Shown here piece after piece: positions 8,554 through 16,486 of a stretch of DNA of 61,302 bases (the first letter of the stretch is position 1; every line of letters starts with the position of its first letter). The translations under genes and the position numbers were made by a program. The notes under the pieces are model-generated. The model saw only the letters and a program-made list of their open reading frames with translations. It made no database searches and had not been told where the DNA came from. This stretch comes from Candidatus Poribacteria bacterium (GTDB taxonomy: Bacteria > Poribacteria > WGA-4E > WGA-3G). The stretch is taken from assembly GCA_022394775.1 (NCBI GenBank), contig JAGFCB010000011.1, positions 1 to 61,302 of the forward strand, written 5' to 3'.

Positions 8554-11013
8554 TCACCATGCACGAATTTTCGATAATTCGGTCTGCTTCTCACACAGTC
8601 CAGCGTAAGTCCCCTCTCTGGCAAGCAATTCTTCATGCGTCCCGATTTCGTCTACCTTCCCCTCTTTCAGCACAACAAGGCGGTCAGCATATTTAAGGGT
8701 TGATAGTCTGTGCGCAATAGCAAACACAGTTCTACCTTGAACGAGCCGTTCCAACGCCTCTTGGATTTTGGATTCCGTTTCCGTATCAACGGAGGAGGTG
8801 GCTTCATCTAAGATAAGGACGCGCGGATTTTTCAAAATCGCCCGGGCAATAGAGATACGTTGTCGTTCGCCGCCAGAGACTCTCGCACCTCTCTCACCTA
8901 CCATCGTGTCGTAACCATCAGGGAATTTGATAATAAAATCGTGGGCGTTTGCTGCCCGCGCAGCCGCAATAATTTCCCGCCGAGATGCCCCGGGTTTTGA
9001 GTAACCGATATTCTCGGCTATCGTGCCTTGGAATAGGAACGGATCCTGTAACACAACACCCACCTGTTGCCGCAGTGCCTTCACTTGAATGTCGCGACTG
9101 TCATGACCATCAATCATTATTGTCCCATCGTTCGGGTCGTAAAAGCGGGTAATGAGGTTGATAAGCGTGCTTTTTCCCGCGCCACTGTGTCCAACCAACC
9201 CTATCATTTCACCCGGTTGTACTTCAAAACTGACACCGTTGAGCGCATTTTTTTCGTCATCGTAGGAGAAATAGACATCCCTAAATTCCACAGCACCTCG
9301 AATATTTCCAAGAGCCACCGCATCCGCTTTATCAGCAACGCTCGGGGGCGTATCCATAACTTCAAACACACGCTCGGCGGAGGTACCTGCTCGGATGAAT
9401 CTTTCGTTCATCTGACAGAGCGTATGCACAGGTCTGATGAATCCCATCATATAACTCTGAAACATAATTAGAGTACCGAGTTCCAAATCACCTTGGAAAA
9501 TCTGCCATCCACCAACTAACCAGATGATCGTCCGACCGGAAAAGACGATAAACTCCATAATTGGGCGGTAAAGGGTACCAAGTTTCGCAGCGTTCATCTC
9601 GCCACTAAATACTTGATACGTCAAATCGCTAAACCGGTTTATCTCGTAGCGTTCGCGGGCAAACGCCTTGACAACACGGACCCCTGGGATCGTGCTTGCA
9701 AGAATCGTGCTAATGTTCGCATACCGTTTCCATAGGACATGGTACACCTTGCTCATCTTTTTCCCAAAAAAGATTGTGAAAAAGATAAGACACGGGATAG
9801 GTATCAACGTCCAGAGCGCAAGTTTCCAATTGTAATGTACCATGATCGCGCACATAAAGATGATCGTGAGGGAATCACCAACTATATCTTGCAATCCATT
9901 TGCGATGAAATCTCGGAGCCTTGACACATCGTGCGTAATCCGCGACATTAGGTTCCCAGTATCCCGTTCATGAAAGAAATCAATGGAGAGTGCATTTAAA
10001 TGCTCATACGTCTCGTTTTGGAGCCGTCTCGTGATATTCTGACCCACCCAGGCCATCATATAGCCACGCACGGCTGAAGTTATCATGGTAAACACCGAAA
10101 CCCCCACCATGATCAGCACAAGTCCTATCAGATGCCCGAAAGAGCCAGCAGCCGGTATGTTGTCAAACCACTGTCCCAAAAAATTGACGGTCCCTTGAAG
10201 GTGACCCCACGTCGTTTCCGGAAACACCTGCCCCGCAGCGACAGCAACTTCGACCCGTTTTAGAACACTATCAATCAACTCTTTACCAAGAATCGGTGGA
10301 TAGACCGCGACAAATCGGATGACCATCATCAACAGAAATGCCGGCACAATGACGTGCAAAAGCGGAGTAGAGTACCTAATAAGCCGGAAGATGAGTTTCC
10401 GTTTTTGAACACAATTGACACAGACTCCCGACCAACTTGGAATAGGTTGATCACACTTTTCACAGCGTCCCTTATCCTTGCCAGAAGGCTTCCCATTTGG
10501 ACCGAAGCCACGTCTGCCGGGCCGCCTGCCATCTGCGTCTCTTTCCTTTTGCGGAACTAATTCCTCCAACTCTGAAACAGCCAGATTGAACTTCGGGGTT
10601 AACCGCTTTGAGTAACGGGACACTTCAAAAGCATTGTCTGCGGTACTCACCTTGAGAATATTATTCCCGTACATCTCAAGGATTTCGATATCTTCAACAG
10701 CAGTAAGAGGTACTTCGCGTATATGGTGCCCAATAGCACCATTCTGATTGAAAGCGATGAGCCGTTTATTGGTAACTAACAGCCAATCCTTGCCGTAGGT
10801 ACCGTCAAAGCGCAGATCTGTTGAAACAGCAACTTTAATTTCTTCGCCTGTTTCAAACAGTGCCTCCGCCTGTTCTTTCAGGAGTTCAGGCACCTCTTCC
10901 ATTGTCGTTAGTGGCTCATGGTCTTGCTTCCGAAGTTTCGACCCCCCACTAAAAGAACTCATCCGCCTTCGGGACCCCCGATCGCGTCCTGAACCTGGTA
11001 TCGACCCGTGCAT
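8554..11013 (-). CDS. ABC transporter, fused permease-ATPase with N-terminal PH-like domain and zinc ribbon
   Basis: Domains in order: residues about 35-150 resemble a bacterial PH-like domain (LLVTNKRLIAFNQNG). A four-cysteine ribbon follows with CEKC at 184-187 and CVNC at 198-201. A six-helix exporter membrane domain spans about 205-560. The C-terminal ATPase has Walker A GHSGAGKS (608-615), signature VSGGE (712-716), Walker B with LDEATS (735-740) and the H-loop His768. This is a half-exporter of the MsbA/LmrA type expected to act as a dimer. The 200-residue front end is unusual, because such exporters are normally about 580-600 residues. GGGGGT precedes the ATG at the right distance. The DUF1854 gene follows immediately. 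Confidence 0.93.
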   Translation of the reverse strand: MHGSIPGSGRDRGSRRRMSSFSGGSKLRKQDHEPLTTMEEVPELLKEQAEALFETGEEIKVAVSTDLRFDGTYGKDWLLVTNKRLIAFNQNGAIGHHIREVPLTAVEDIEILEMYGNNILKVSTADNAFEVSRYSKRLTPKFNLAVSELEELVPQKERDADGRRPGRRGFGPNGKPSGKDKGRCEKCDQPIPSWSGVCVNCVQKRKLIFRLIRYSTPLLHVIVPAFLLMMVIRFVAVYPPILGKELIDSVLKRVEVAVAAGQVFPETTWGHLQGTVNFLGQWFDNIPAAGSFGHLIGLVLIMVGVSVFTMITSAVRGYMMAWVGQNITRRLQNETYEHLNALSIDFFHERDTGNLMSRITHDVSRLRDFIANGLQDIVGDSLTIIFMCAIMVHYNWKLALWTLIPIPCLIFFTIFFGKKMSKVYHVLWKRYANISTILASTIPGVRVVKAFARERYEINRFSDLTYQVFSGEMNAAKLGTLYRPIMEFIVFSGRTIIWLVGGWQIFQGDLELGTLIMFQSYMMGFIRPVHTLCQMNERFIRAGTSAERVFEVMDTPPSVADKADAVALGNIRGAVEFRDVYFSYDDEKNALNGVSFEVQPGEMIGLVGHSGAGKSTLINLITRFYDPNDGTIMIDGHDSRDIQVKALRQQVGVVLQDPFLFQGTIAENIGYSKPGASRREIIAAARAANAHDFIIKFPDGYDTMVGERGARVSGGERQRISIARAILKNPRVLILDEATSSVDTETESKIQEALERLVQGRTVFAIAHRLSTLKYADRLVVLKEGKVDEIGTHEELLAREGTYAGLCEKQTELSKIRAW

Positions 11014-11107
11014 AAATTAACCCCCACAGTTTAAAGGTGTGGTTTCTAAACACTTACAGATACTTTATTTAACGAAAATATGGCGAAAAAGTTGAATTAA
11101 AAATACA

Positions 11108-11151
11108 AAATGCCTGTGAGAAGGCACGAGTAACCTCCAAATCAGGCATTT
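11108..11151 (-). terminator. stem-loop followed by T-rich run, likely terminator of the cupin gene
   Basis: AAATGCCTG (11108-11116) pairs perfectly with CAGGCATTT (11143-11151). Read on the minus strand the stem is followed by TTGTATTTTTAATT, about 30 bases after the cupin stop at 11183. It also insulates the transporter gene starting at 11013. Confidence 0.55.
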
Positions 11152-11182
11152 GGATCGTCAGAACAGCGTTTTTCAGGTCAAC

Positions 11183-11599
11183 TTACGGGTTCGGCGGAGA
11201 GGTACAGATTAAGACCTCCATCGATTCATCACCGGTGTTTTCAATCCCATGCTCACACCACGGTGGCAGATGGATGAACGTCCCTGCTTCAACAGCCACC
11301 TTTTCACCAGCAAGCGTCATTACGCCTTTCCCTTTCAAGATGACGTAGCACTCTTCCGTGTGGTGGCTTCCCGGTTCAAGCACGACGTGCGGCGGCACAA
11401 AAAACACGACAAGTCCTAAATTCTCTGCTGGCGCGTTCGAGTTCGCTGGATGCACGACACGCACACCGATGCCATCGCAACCCGGATATCTTACCGGCAC
11501 CCCATCTTGGACCGTGACAACATTCGCTCGCACCTGATGCGCCGGTTTCGGAATAGGGGGTTCACCTTGATACCCTTTAAACGTAGTAATCTTTGCCAT
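11183..11599 (-). CDS. cupin domain protein
   Basis: The 138-residue protein is a single cupin barrel. Motif 1 appears as LEPGSHHTEECYVILKG with metal-ligand histidines and a glutamate, and motif 2 as EAGTFIHLPPWCEHGIEN. It is probably a small metal-dependent isomerase, epimerase, dioxygenase or a sensor; the fold alone does not decide. The start at 11599 is chosen because AAAGGAG lies just upstream, and an in-frame ATG two codons earlier overlaps that site. It follows the SDR gene on the same strand with about 56 bases between them, so the two may be co-transcribed. Confidence 0.85.
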   Translation of the reverse strand: MAKITTFKGYQGEPPIPKPAHQVRANVVTVQDGVPVRYPGCDGIGVRVVHPANSNAPAENLGLVVFFVPPHVVLEPGSHHTEECYVILKGKGVMTLAGEKVAVEAGTFIHLPPWCEHGIENTGDESMEVLICTSPPNP

Positions 11600-11614
11600 T
11601 TTCATCTCCTTTAA

Positions 11615-11643
11615 CTGTAGGAGCGAGCTGTGCTCGCGATTTA
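11615..11643. repeat. dispersed palindrome GCGAGC-TGT-GCTCGC
   Basis: A short hairpin unit lies between the SDR and cupin genes. The same unit in opposite orientation is found at 20224-20253, including the flanking CTGTAGGA and CGATTT. It is probably a REP-type dispersed repeat. Confidence 0.6.
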
Positions 11644-11655
11644 TATACCTTTCAT

Positions 11656-12474
11656 CTACCAATCCCGTGTATAACCCGCAGTCCAACCACCGTCCACTGC
11701 GAGGACACTACCATTAATATAACTCGCATCCGGCGAGACAAGGAAAAGTACAGCTGCTGCGATCTCTGTGGTTTCCCCCGGCCTGCCAAGCGGAATGTGC
11801 GATAACAGACTCGCGGCGTTTTCTGTATATGCCCCGTCATCCCCGTAAAAAAGAGCCTTCGTGCCGCGCGTCAACGTCGAACCGGGCGCGACCGCGTTTA
11901 CCAGAATACCCTCCGGTCCGAGTTCCAATGCCATGGAACGCGTCAGATTGGCAACGCCTGCCTTCGCCGCGACGTAAGCACTTTGCAAGCGTAACGGCAC
12001 TAACCCTGCAATAGAACTGATGTTAACAATCCGTCCAGTCGCATTCTCCGAACCAGATCTACTATGCGTTTTAAGGATATAAGGAATAACAGCGCGACTC
12101 GTTGTGAAAACACCCGTGAGGTCTATTTCTAAAATACGGTGCCAATCCTCTAAAGTGTATTGATGAATCGGTACCCTATCGCTCTTGGTGTTTATCCCGG
12201 CGTTGTTCACCAAAATCTCGACCTTGCCAAAGTGTCCCGCAATCCGGTCTGCAACGACTTCCATCTGCCCTGCATTTGACACATCACCTTCTATAAACAG
12301 ACATGTCCCGCCCTGTTGCCTAATTTCCTCAGCGGTTTCAGTACCTGCCTGCGCGTCAATATCTACAATTGCCACATAAGCACCGTTATCAATCAGCGCG
12401 TCTACAATAGCACGACCGATACCTTGCGCGCCACCCGTAACAACTGCTACTTGTCCTTCAAGTGCCACCTTCAT
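11656..12474 (-). CDS. short-chain dehydrogenase/reductase (SDR), classical type
   Basis: The 272-residue enzyme has the classical NAD(P)-binding TGGAQGIG (residues 13-20), NNAG (90-93) and the catalytic Ser153/Ser154, Tyr167 and Lys171 (YxxxK in SAYVAAKAG). VDIDA after the second strand has an acidic residue that favours NAD over NADP. It ends with the usual SYINGSVLAVDGGWTAG. It catalyses oxidation or reduction of an alcohol/ketone in a small molecule, perhaps a sugar, given the neighbouring cupin and sugar-acid genes. Length and motifs are complete. The substrate is not assignable. Confidence 0.93.
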   Translation of the reverse strand: MKVALEGQVAVVTGGAQGIGRAIVDALIDNGAYVAIVDIDAQAGTETAEEIRQQGGTCLFIEGDVSNAGQMEVVADRIAGHFGKVEILVNNAGINTKSDRVPIHQYTLEDWHRILEIDLTGVFTTSRAVIPYILKTHSRSGSENATGRIVNISSIAGLVPLRLQSAYVAAKAGVANLTRSMALELGPEGILVNAVAPGSTLTRGTKALFYGDDGAYTENAASLLSHIPLGRPGETTEIAAAVLFLVSPDASYINGSVLAVDGGWTAGYTRDW

Positions 12475-12521
12475 ATCCCTCTCCTTTCTTGAAACTTACG
12501 GAAGCCTGCAACCCCATGCGT

Positions 12522-14255
12522 TTATGTAGCAAGTTTTGGCTTGCGAGCTACGCCAAAAAGCAATAAAACAATTACGGCGGTCCCACACACAATCCCAATT
12601 GCTGAAGAGATACCAAGTGCGGCAGGAAGGTAGCCGCAAAGCAATGCGATACTCGCAACAGTCAGGCTATAGGGCAATTGGGTTCTCACATGGTGTAACG
12701 GATCGCAACTACTGGCGATAGAACTCAAAATCGTTGTGTCCGAAAGCGGCGAGCAGTGGTCCCCAAAGATGGCACCATCCAGCACTGCACCGAGGCAAAT
12801 GATCGTCGTAAGACCATAACTATCGCCATCAAGCGAAAACGCCACTGGAATCGCAGTCGGAATCAGGATCGCCATTGTGCCCCAACTCGTGCCGGTTGCA
12901 AAAGAGGTCACGGCACCACATATAAACACAAGAATTGGGAACCAGAGTGGCGATACAACATCACTGAGCATCGTAGCCAGAAAATCACCCGTCATCAACC
13001 TATCACAACTCGCCTTGAGTCCCCATGCCAATAACAGAATGCTCAACGGCGTGAGGCTCCCCTTTATGCCGTTCCAAACGACCGGCGCGATATCCGCAAA
13101 TCGTAACTTTGAGAGCAGACGTGCGCAGATAATTGAGACGACAAACGCGCTCGCTGCCGCACAAGCAAGCACCATCACATTGTTCGCCTCTGAAAGCGCG
13201 TTCCGCCAAGACGTTAGCGACAGAATAGACCCCGTACCGTTGCCGCCAATCCAAAAACCACCCAACAGCAGTCCAAAAAGCGTTAAAAGTGGTAAAACCG
13301 CCGAAAAGGGTTGGACAACGGCGTTGGGTAGGCTGGTAAAAGAGGCGGCGTGTCCGAGTGCCTGGGCATCTGGGGCGGCAATGTCTCCTGTCTCTCGCGC
13401 ACGCATCTCGGCTTGGTGCATCGCACCATAATCTCTGCCACTGATTGCATTGATAATAACAAAAATAATGGTCAACACACAGTAAAACCGAAAGCTAAGG
13501 GCATCGAAAAACATGGAATACCCGTCACGTCCAAGCCCAAGCGTCCCCGATATATCCTCAAAGAGTCCGACCTCATAACCGATCCAGGTACTAACAAACG
13601 CAAGCCCCGCAATCGGGGCACTTGTGGAATCCACAAGGAACGCCAACTTTTCACGGCTGACGCGATGGTGATCAGTGAGCGGACGCATTGTCGGTCCGAC
13701 AAGCATCGCATTGGAATAATCTCCAATAAAGATAACAATCCCCATCAAACCCGTGATAAACTGTGATGAACGCGGTCCCTTCGCAAACTGAGAGAGCCAG
13801 ATAACCACACCGCCAATGCCACCGGAGGCGACCACCACAGAAATCGTCGCCATGATCAGGAAAACGAACAACACTACCCAGAAATTGAAGAGATCTATCC
13901 CATCGTTTCCGACACTCACAGCACGCACAAACCAGACGGCTTCTGCCACGAAACCGCTCGGTGTCCCACCCTTTTGATACCACGAGAGCAGCAGTCCGAC
14001 CCCTACGGCTATACAGAGGCTCGGAAACAATCGAGCCGTCACGATTGCTAACGTAACAGCAAGTAACGGTGGAATGATACTGTACCACAAAAGTGTTTCG
14101 GCATCGCTAACCTGCCCTGCACGCCACTGAAAAATAAAGCAGAGCAAGAAAAAAGTTAAAAAGCCGATTACATATTTTAATTTAGAATCCATTAGCGTTC
14201 TCGGCACCTTCGCTTTCAGTTCATAAGACTTTCCATTGTTGATTATGTGCATCAT
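12522..14255 (-). CDS. NhaC-type Na+/H+ antiporter family membrane protein
   Basis: The protein has about twelve to fourteen membrane segments. Diagnostic stretches include FIGDYSNAMLVGPTMRPLTD, DSTSAPIAGLAFVSTWIG and the C-terminal GAVLDGAIFGDHCSPLSDTTILSS, which are features of the NhaC/arginine-ornithine antiporter-like superfamily. It probably exchanges Na+ for H+ or a small organic ion. The start is uncertain. A GTG at 14315 has no ribosome site, ATG at 14255 or 14252 is reasonable, and ATG at 14192 just before the first membrane segment is also possible. The last nine codons (encoding FGVARKPKLA) coincide with a dispersed 27-bp palindromic repeat that also occurs inside trpC. Confidence 0.88.
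   Translation of the reverse strand: MMHIINNGKSYELKAKVPRTLMDSKLKYVIGFLTFFLLCFIFQWRAGQVSDAETLLWYSIIPPLLAVTLAIVTARLFPSLCIAVGVGLLLSWYQKGGTPSGFVAEAVWFVRAVSVGNDGIDLFNFWVVLFVFLIMATISVVVASGGIGGVVIWLSQFAKGPRSSQFITGLMGIVIFIGDYSNAMLVGPTMRPLTDHHRVSREKLAFLVDSTSAPIAGLAFVSTWIGYEVGLFEDISGTLGLGRDGYSMFFDALSFRFYCVLTIIFVIINAISGRDYGAMHQAEMRARETGDIAAPDAQALGHAASFTSLPNAVVQPFSAVLPLLTLFGLLLGGFWIGGNGTGSILSLTSWRNALSEANNVMVLACAAASAFVVSIICARLLSKLRFADIAPVVWNGIKGSLTPLSILLLAWGLKASCDRLMTGDFLATMLSDVVSPLWFPILVFICGAVTSFATGTSWGTMAILIPTAIPVAFSLDGDSYGLTTIICLGAVLDGAIFGDHCSPLSDTTILSSIASSCDPLHHVRTQLPYSLTVASIALLCGYLPAALGISSAIGIVCGTAVIVLLLFGVARKPKLAT
12528..12554. repeat. dispersed 27-bp palindromic repeat (copy inside antiporter C-terminus)
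   Basis: This copy matches the units at 20376-20402 and 29508-29534 with one base difference. The core is GCTTGCAAGC (here GCTTGCGAGC) next to a GCAAG/CTTGC hairpin. It encodes the final residues of the antiporter. Confidence 0.75.
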
Positions 14256-14315
14256 AACAACTTTCGATGTCCCTTGCAAGCCAAAAGTGCGGGTTGGGAG
14301 ACCTAACGGAAACAC

Positions 14316-14605
14316 CGAAGCAAAACACCCATACGCATACCATTTGAATAGAAACTGTATCCTGATATCAAAAACGATTTTTTCTTGATATCAATTGCTA
14401 AACCGAATATAATAACGCAAGTTGTTGCCTATTTCACACATAGCACTCCGCTGGAGTGCAAGAGGTTGAATACACGATTTTCTATAGATATATCACCCTT
14501 CTGGGGTGGGGAAACGGGTTGAAAACCTTATTGAAATTCCCAGGAATATCCAAGCAAGACGCCAAAATCCGTTAGTGGCAACTTGGGTTATAATAGCGGA
14601 ATTCA
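14316..14605. other. intergenic region with palindromes, no gene seen
   Basis: It contains a 9-base inverted repeat TGATATCAA (14363-14371)/TTGATATCA (14385-14393), which could be an operator or a folded element upstream of the antiporter gene. A hairpin GCACTCC-GCT-GGAGTGC lies at 14443-14459. A further imperfect CACCC/GGGTG pair follows. A TATAAT lies at 14589-14594, just before the reading frame at 14606. No convincing protein or RNA gene was found. Confidence 0.45.
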
Positions 14606-14967
14606 ATGAAGAATACACTAAATTGGGACATCAAACCAATTGCGTTACCGAAAATCAATTCAAACCTACTTTCCGCTGTGAGTCTAATCCTGCTACTTAC
14701 AGTGGCGTTTATAACTGCCTCTGTGATAGCGGGTCATTGTTCTATTGAAGAGCAGGCAAGAAATAATGCTCTATTGCAGGTTTAACGTCTGCCGTTTTCT
14801 CGGTGGCATTACTGTCTGGAAACTTTGTGGCAATAACCGTTGCAGCAGGCTGGGTTGGCGCAGAATCTAAAACTGTTGATATTGCACAACAGGCATTAGC
14901 CAGATGTAACAAAAAAAATCACAGTCCATCGGCCAGCGGTGGATGCAGCAGTGATGGATGTGCTTAA
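14606..14967 (+). pseudogene. small two-helix membrane protein gene broken by a frameshift
   Basis: From ATG 14606 a frame encodes 59 residues with one strong hydrophobic helix (SLILLLTVAFITASVIAG) and ends at 14785. A second frame takes over from about 14770 without a good start codon. It gives AGLTSAVFSVALLSGNFVAITVAAGWVG, then a charged segment and a Ser/Cys-rich tail GGCSSDGCA ending at 14967. Joined, the two make one plausible protein of about 119 residues with two membrane helices and a cysteine tail. The break falls near 14776-14783 (ALLQ | AGLTSAV). This could be a mutation, a sequencing error or recoding. No family is recognised. It lies just upstream of the transposon remnant. Confidence 0.5.
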
Positions 14968-14983
14968 CACTCTTCCGTCAAAT

Positions 14984-15004
14984 CCCCATGCTTTAGCTTG
15001 TGGG
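14984..15004 (+). repeat. hairpin resembling the right end of an IS200/IS605-type element
   Basis: CCCCA(14984-14988)...TTTAG...TTGTGGG closely parallels the end of the tnpB remnant at 16092-16111 (CCCCA...TTTAG...TTGTGGG). A second, tnpB-less end of a related element is suggested. Confidence 0.45.
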
Positions 15005-15039
15005 ATGTAGACGGCAAAGCACCCGATTAAAAAACAAAC

Positions 15040-15069
15040 TTGATACTCTCATAAAAGATGTACTATAAT
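15040..15069 (+). promoter_or_regulatory. candidate promoter upstream of the tnpB remnant
   Basis: TTGATA (15040-15045), 18-base spacer, TATAAT (15064-15069), about 100 bases before the tnpB-like ATG at 15172. Confidence 0.45.
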
Positions 15070-15171
15070 GATAGTATCAGATTGGAAAATAGCAGACTAC
15101 GCGTCGTCTCTCGACTACGTGCTGGTTTCCTCCGACGGAGTAGTGGATAAAAGCGCGACCCGTGATATATC

Positions 15172-16120
15172 ATGAGAAAAGCCTACAAATACAAACTTCA
15201 GCAAAGCCGGTAAGACGACACGTAAAGTCGGTAGACCGAAAATCCAACCGCGTCATAAATATAACTCTATGACGTTCACACAAGCCGGCTATACATTGGC
15301 AGATAATCGTATCAAAATCAATTGTATAGACACGTGGTTCTCTTACCATAAACACCGTGATTAGACAGGTATAATCAAAACGATCACCCTCAAGCGTGAT
15401 AAGTGCGACGACTATTGAATATGCTTTTCGTGCGAGAATGTTGAGGCTTCGGTCCCCAAACCCAAGACGGGTAAGAGCGCAGGGTTTGATTACGGAAACA
15501 AAACATTCCTGACGAGTAGCGAAAGTGATAAGATAGAATCGCCACAGTTTTTCAAACAATCCCTGAAGACATTGCGATCTCTGAGCAAGGCAGTGAGTCG
15601 TAAAGTCAAAGGTTCCGGTAATTGGTATCGTGGGTGTCGTGCTTTGGCGAGGCACCACAGAAAAGTCGCCAGACAACGCGCAGATTGGCAATGGAAACTT
15701 GCCATCGAACTTTGCCAAGAGTTTGATACGCTCATTTTTGAGACATTGAACCTTGAGGGTATGAAACGGATCTGGGGTCGTAAAGTCTCTGACCATGCCT
15801 TCTACCAGTTTCTGCAGATCCTCAAGCAGAAGTGTGCGAAGCACGGTAAAGCCTTTGAAAAAATCGATCAATGGACAGCGACGACGAAACCGTGCAGTGA
15901 TTGTGGCTACCACAACGAAGCACTCTCTCTTTCGGATAGACAGTGGACGTGTCCTGAATATGGTTCTCACCACGATAGAGACGTCAACGCTGCGATAAAT
16001 ATCAAACGGGCAGGCTTGGCTGCCTAAAGTGGAGCGACGCTAAGCCGGTGGACTCTCAGAGAAAACCGCAGTTGCGAGGAAGCACAGGTTTCCCCAACCT
16101 TTAGATTGTGGGCACCTTGA
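15172..16120 (+). pseudogene. tnpB: tnpB (IS605 OrfB) RNA-guided endonuclease, decayed
   Basis: The typical N-terminus MRKAYKYKLQ is at 15172, but the frame breaks within 13 codons and much of the N-terminal helical part is missing. The main frame resumes near 15208. It carries the RuvC-I segment GFDYGNKTF, RuvC-II FETLNLEGM (Glu57 counted from 15572) and RuvC-III HHDRDVNAAINI. In-frame stops interrupt it at 15362-15364 (TAG) and 15416-15418 (TGA, where family members have Trp). A stop also lies at 16025-16027, after which the frame stays open to 16118-16120. The zinc ribbon CSDC...CPEY has lost its fourth cysteine to Tyr. TnpB is normally about 350-400 residues. The longest open part (15572-16027) is probably not a working nuclease. 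Confidence 0.85.
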
Positions 16121-16181
16121 CCATGTTTTATATGTCTTTCTTTGCGAGAGACAGACATCTTTTTACAAGGAGAGACTCAAA

Positions 16182-16301
16182 GTGAAAATCCTTGAACAAA
16201 AAATCCGATTGCGCAAACAAAGAGAATTCTTTTTTAAGATCGCCTGTGTTTTGTTAGCTGCGTCAATTCTTATTGAGATAGTAAATCATATCTTCAACTA
16301 G
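16182..16301 (+). CDS. small single-pass membrane peptide (39 residues), unknown
   Basis: GTG at 16182 is preceded by AAGGAG (16167-16172) at a 9-base distance, a strong ribosome site. The product begins with a basic amphipathic stretch (KILEQKIRLRKQREFF) and continues with one hydrophobic helix (FKIACVLLAASILIEIV). It therefore probably inserts in the membrane with its N-terminus inside. No family is recognised. It lies between the tnpB remnant and the first member of the WYFG family, and reads in the same direction. It could be a real micropeptide, a toxin-like peptide, or a truncated start of a longer gene. Confidence 0.45.
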   Translation: MKILEQKIRLRKQREFFFKIACVLLAASILIEIVNHIFN

Positions 16302-16375
16302 GGTGAATTATAGAAATCAGTTAACATTTATCAATAACTCTGTTTTGCTCAAAGTCCCCCTGATAAGGGGCGGGG

Positions 16376-16394
16376 AATGCCCATAAGGCATTCA
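16376..16394. repeat. hairpin GAATGCC-CATAA-GGCATTC
   Basis: A perfect 7-base stem with a 5-base loop lies in the leader of the gene starting at 16487, followed by three tandem TGATTC units. It could be a terminator-like or leader structure, but no long T-run follows. Confidence 0.4.
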
Positions 16395-16486
16395 TACCGT
16401 TGATTCTGATTCTGATTCTTTAGGGGGTTGACTTCGCATTAAGAGTGTATAAGTAATTCTAAAATCTATCATAAATGGAGATAGAA

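Larger units (their letters stand above)
15001..16120 (+). mobile_element. IS200/IS605-type (tnpB-only) element remnant
   Basis: The region holds a decayed tnpB with its own promoter-like sequence and ends in a hairpin-forming segment (16092-16111). In tnpB elements that area carries the right end and the guide (omega) RNA scaffold. No Y1 transposase (tnpA) is present, so the element was probably non-autonomous or has lost it. The boundaries are estimates, because this family leaves no target duplication. Confidence 0.65.

Noticed and set aside
14506..14748. 80-codon plus-strand frame upstream of the tnpB remnant
   Set aside because: It overlaps the more coherent membrane-protein frame starting at 14606 and has no ribosome site or family features.
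15170..15973. 267-codon open frame on the minus strand over the tnpB remnant
   Set aside because: It is exactly antisense to the recognisable TnpB frame and has no family features; a shadow.
16400..16425. Tandem TGATTC units as a CRISPR-like or VNTR array
   Set aside because: Only three six-base units; too short for an array and no spacers.
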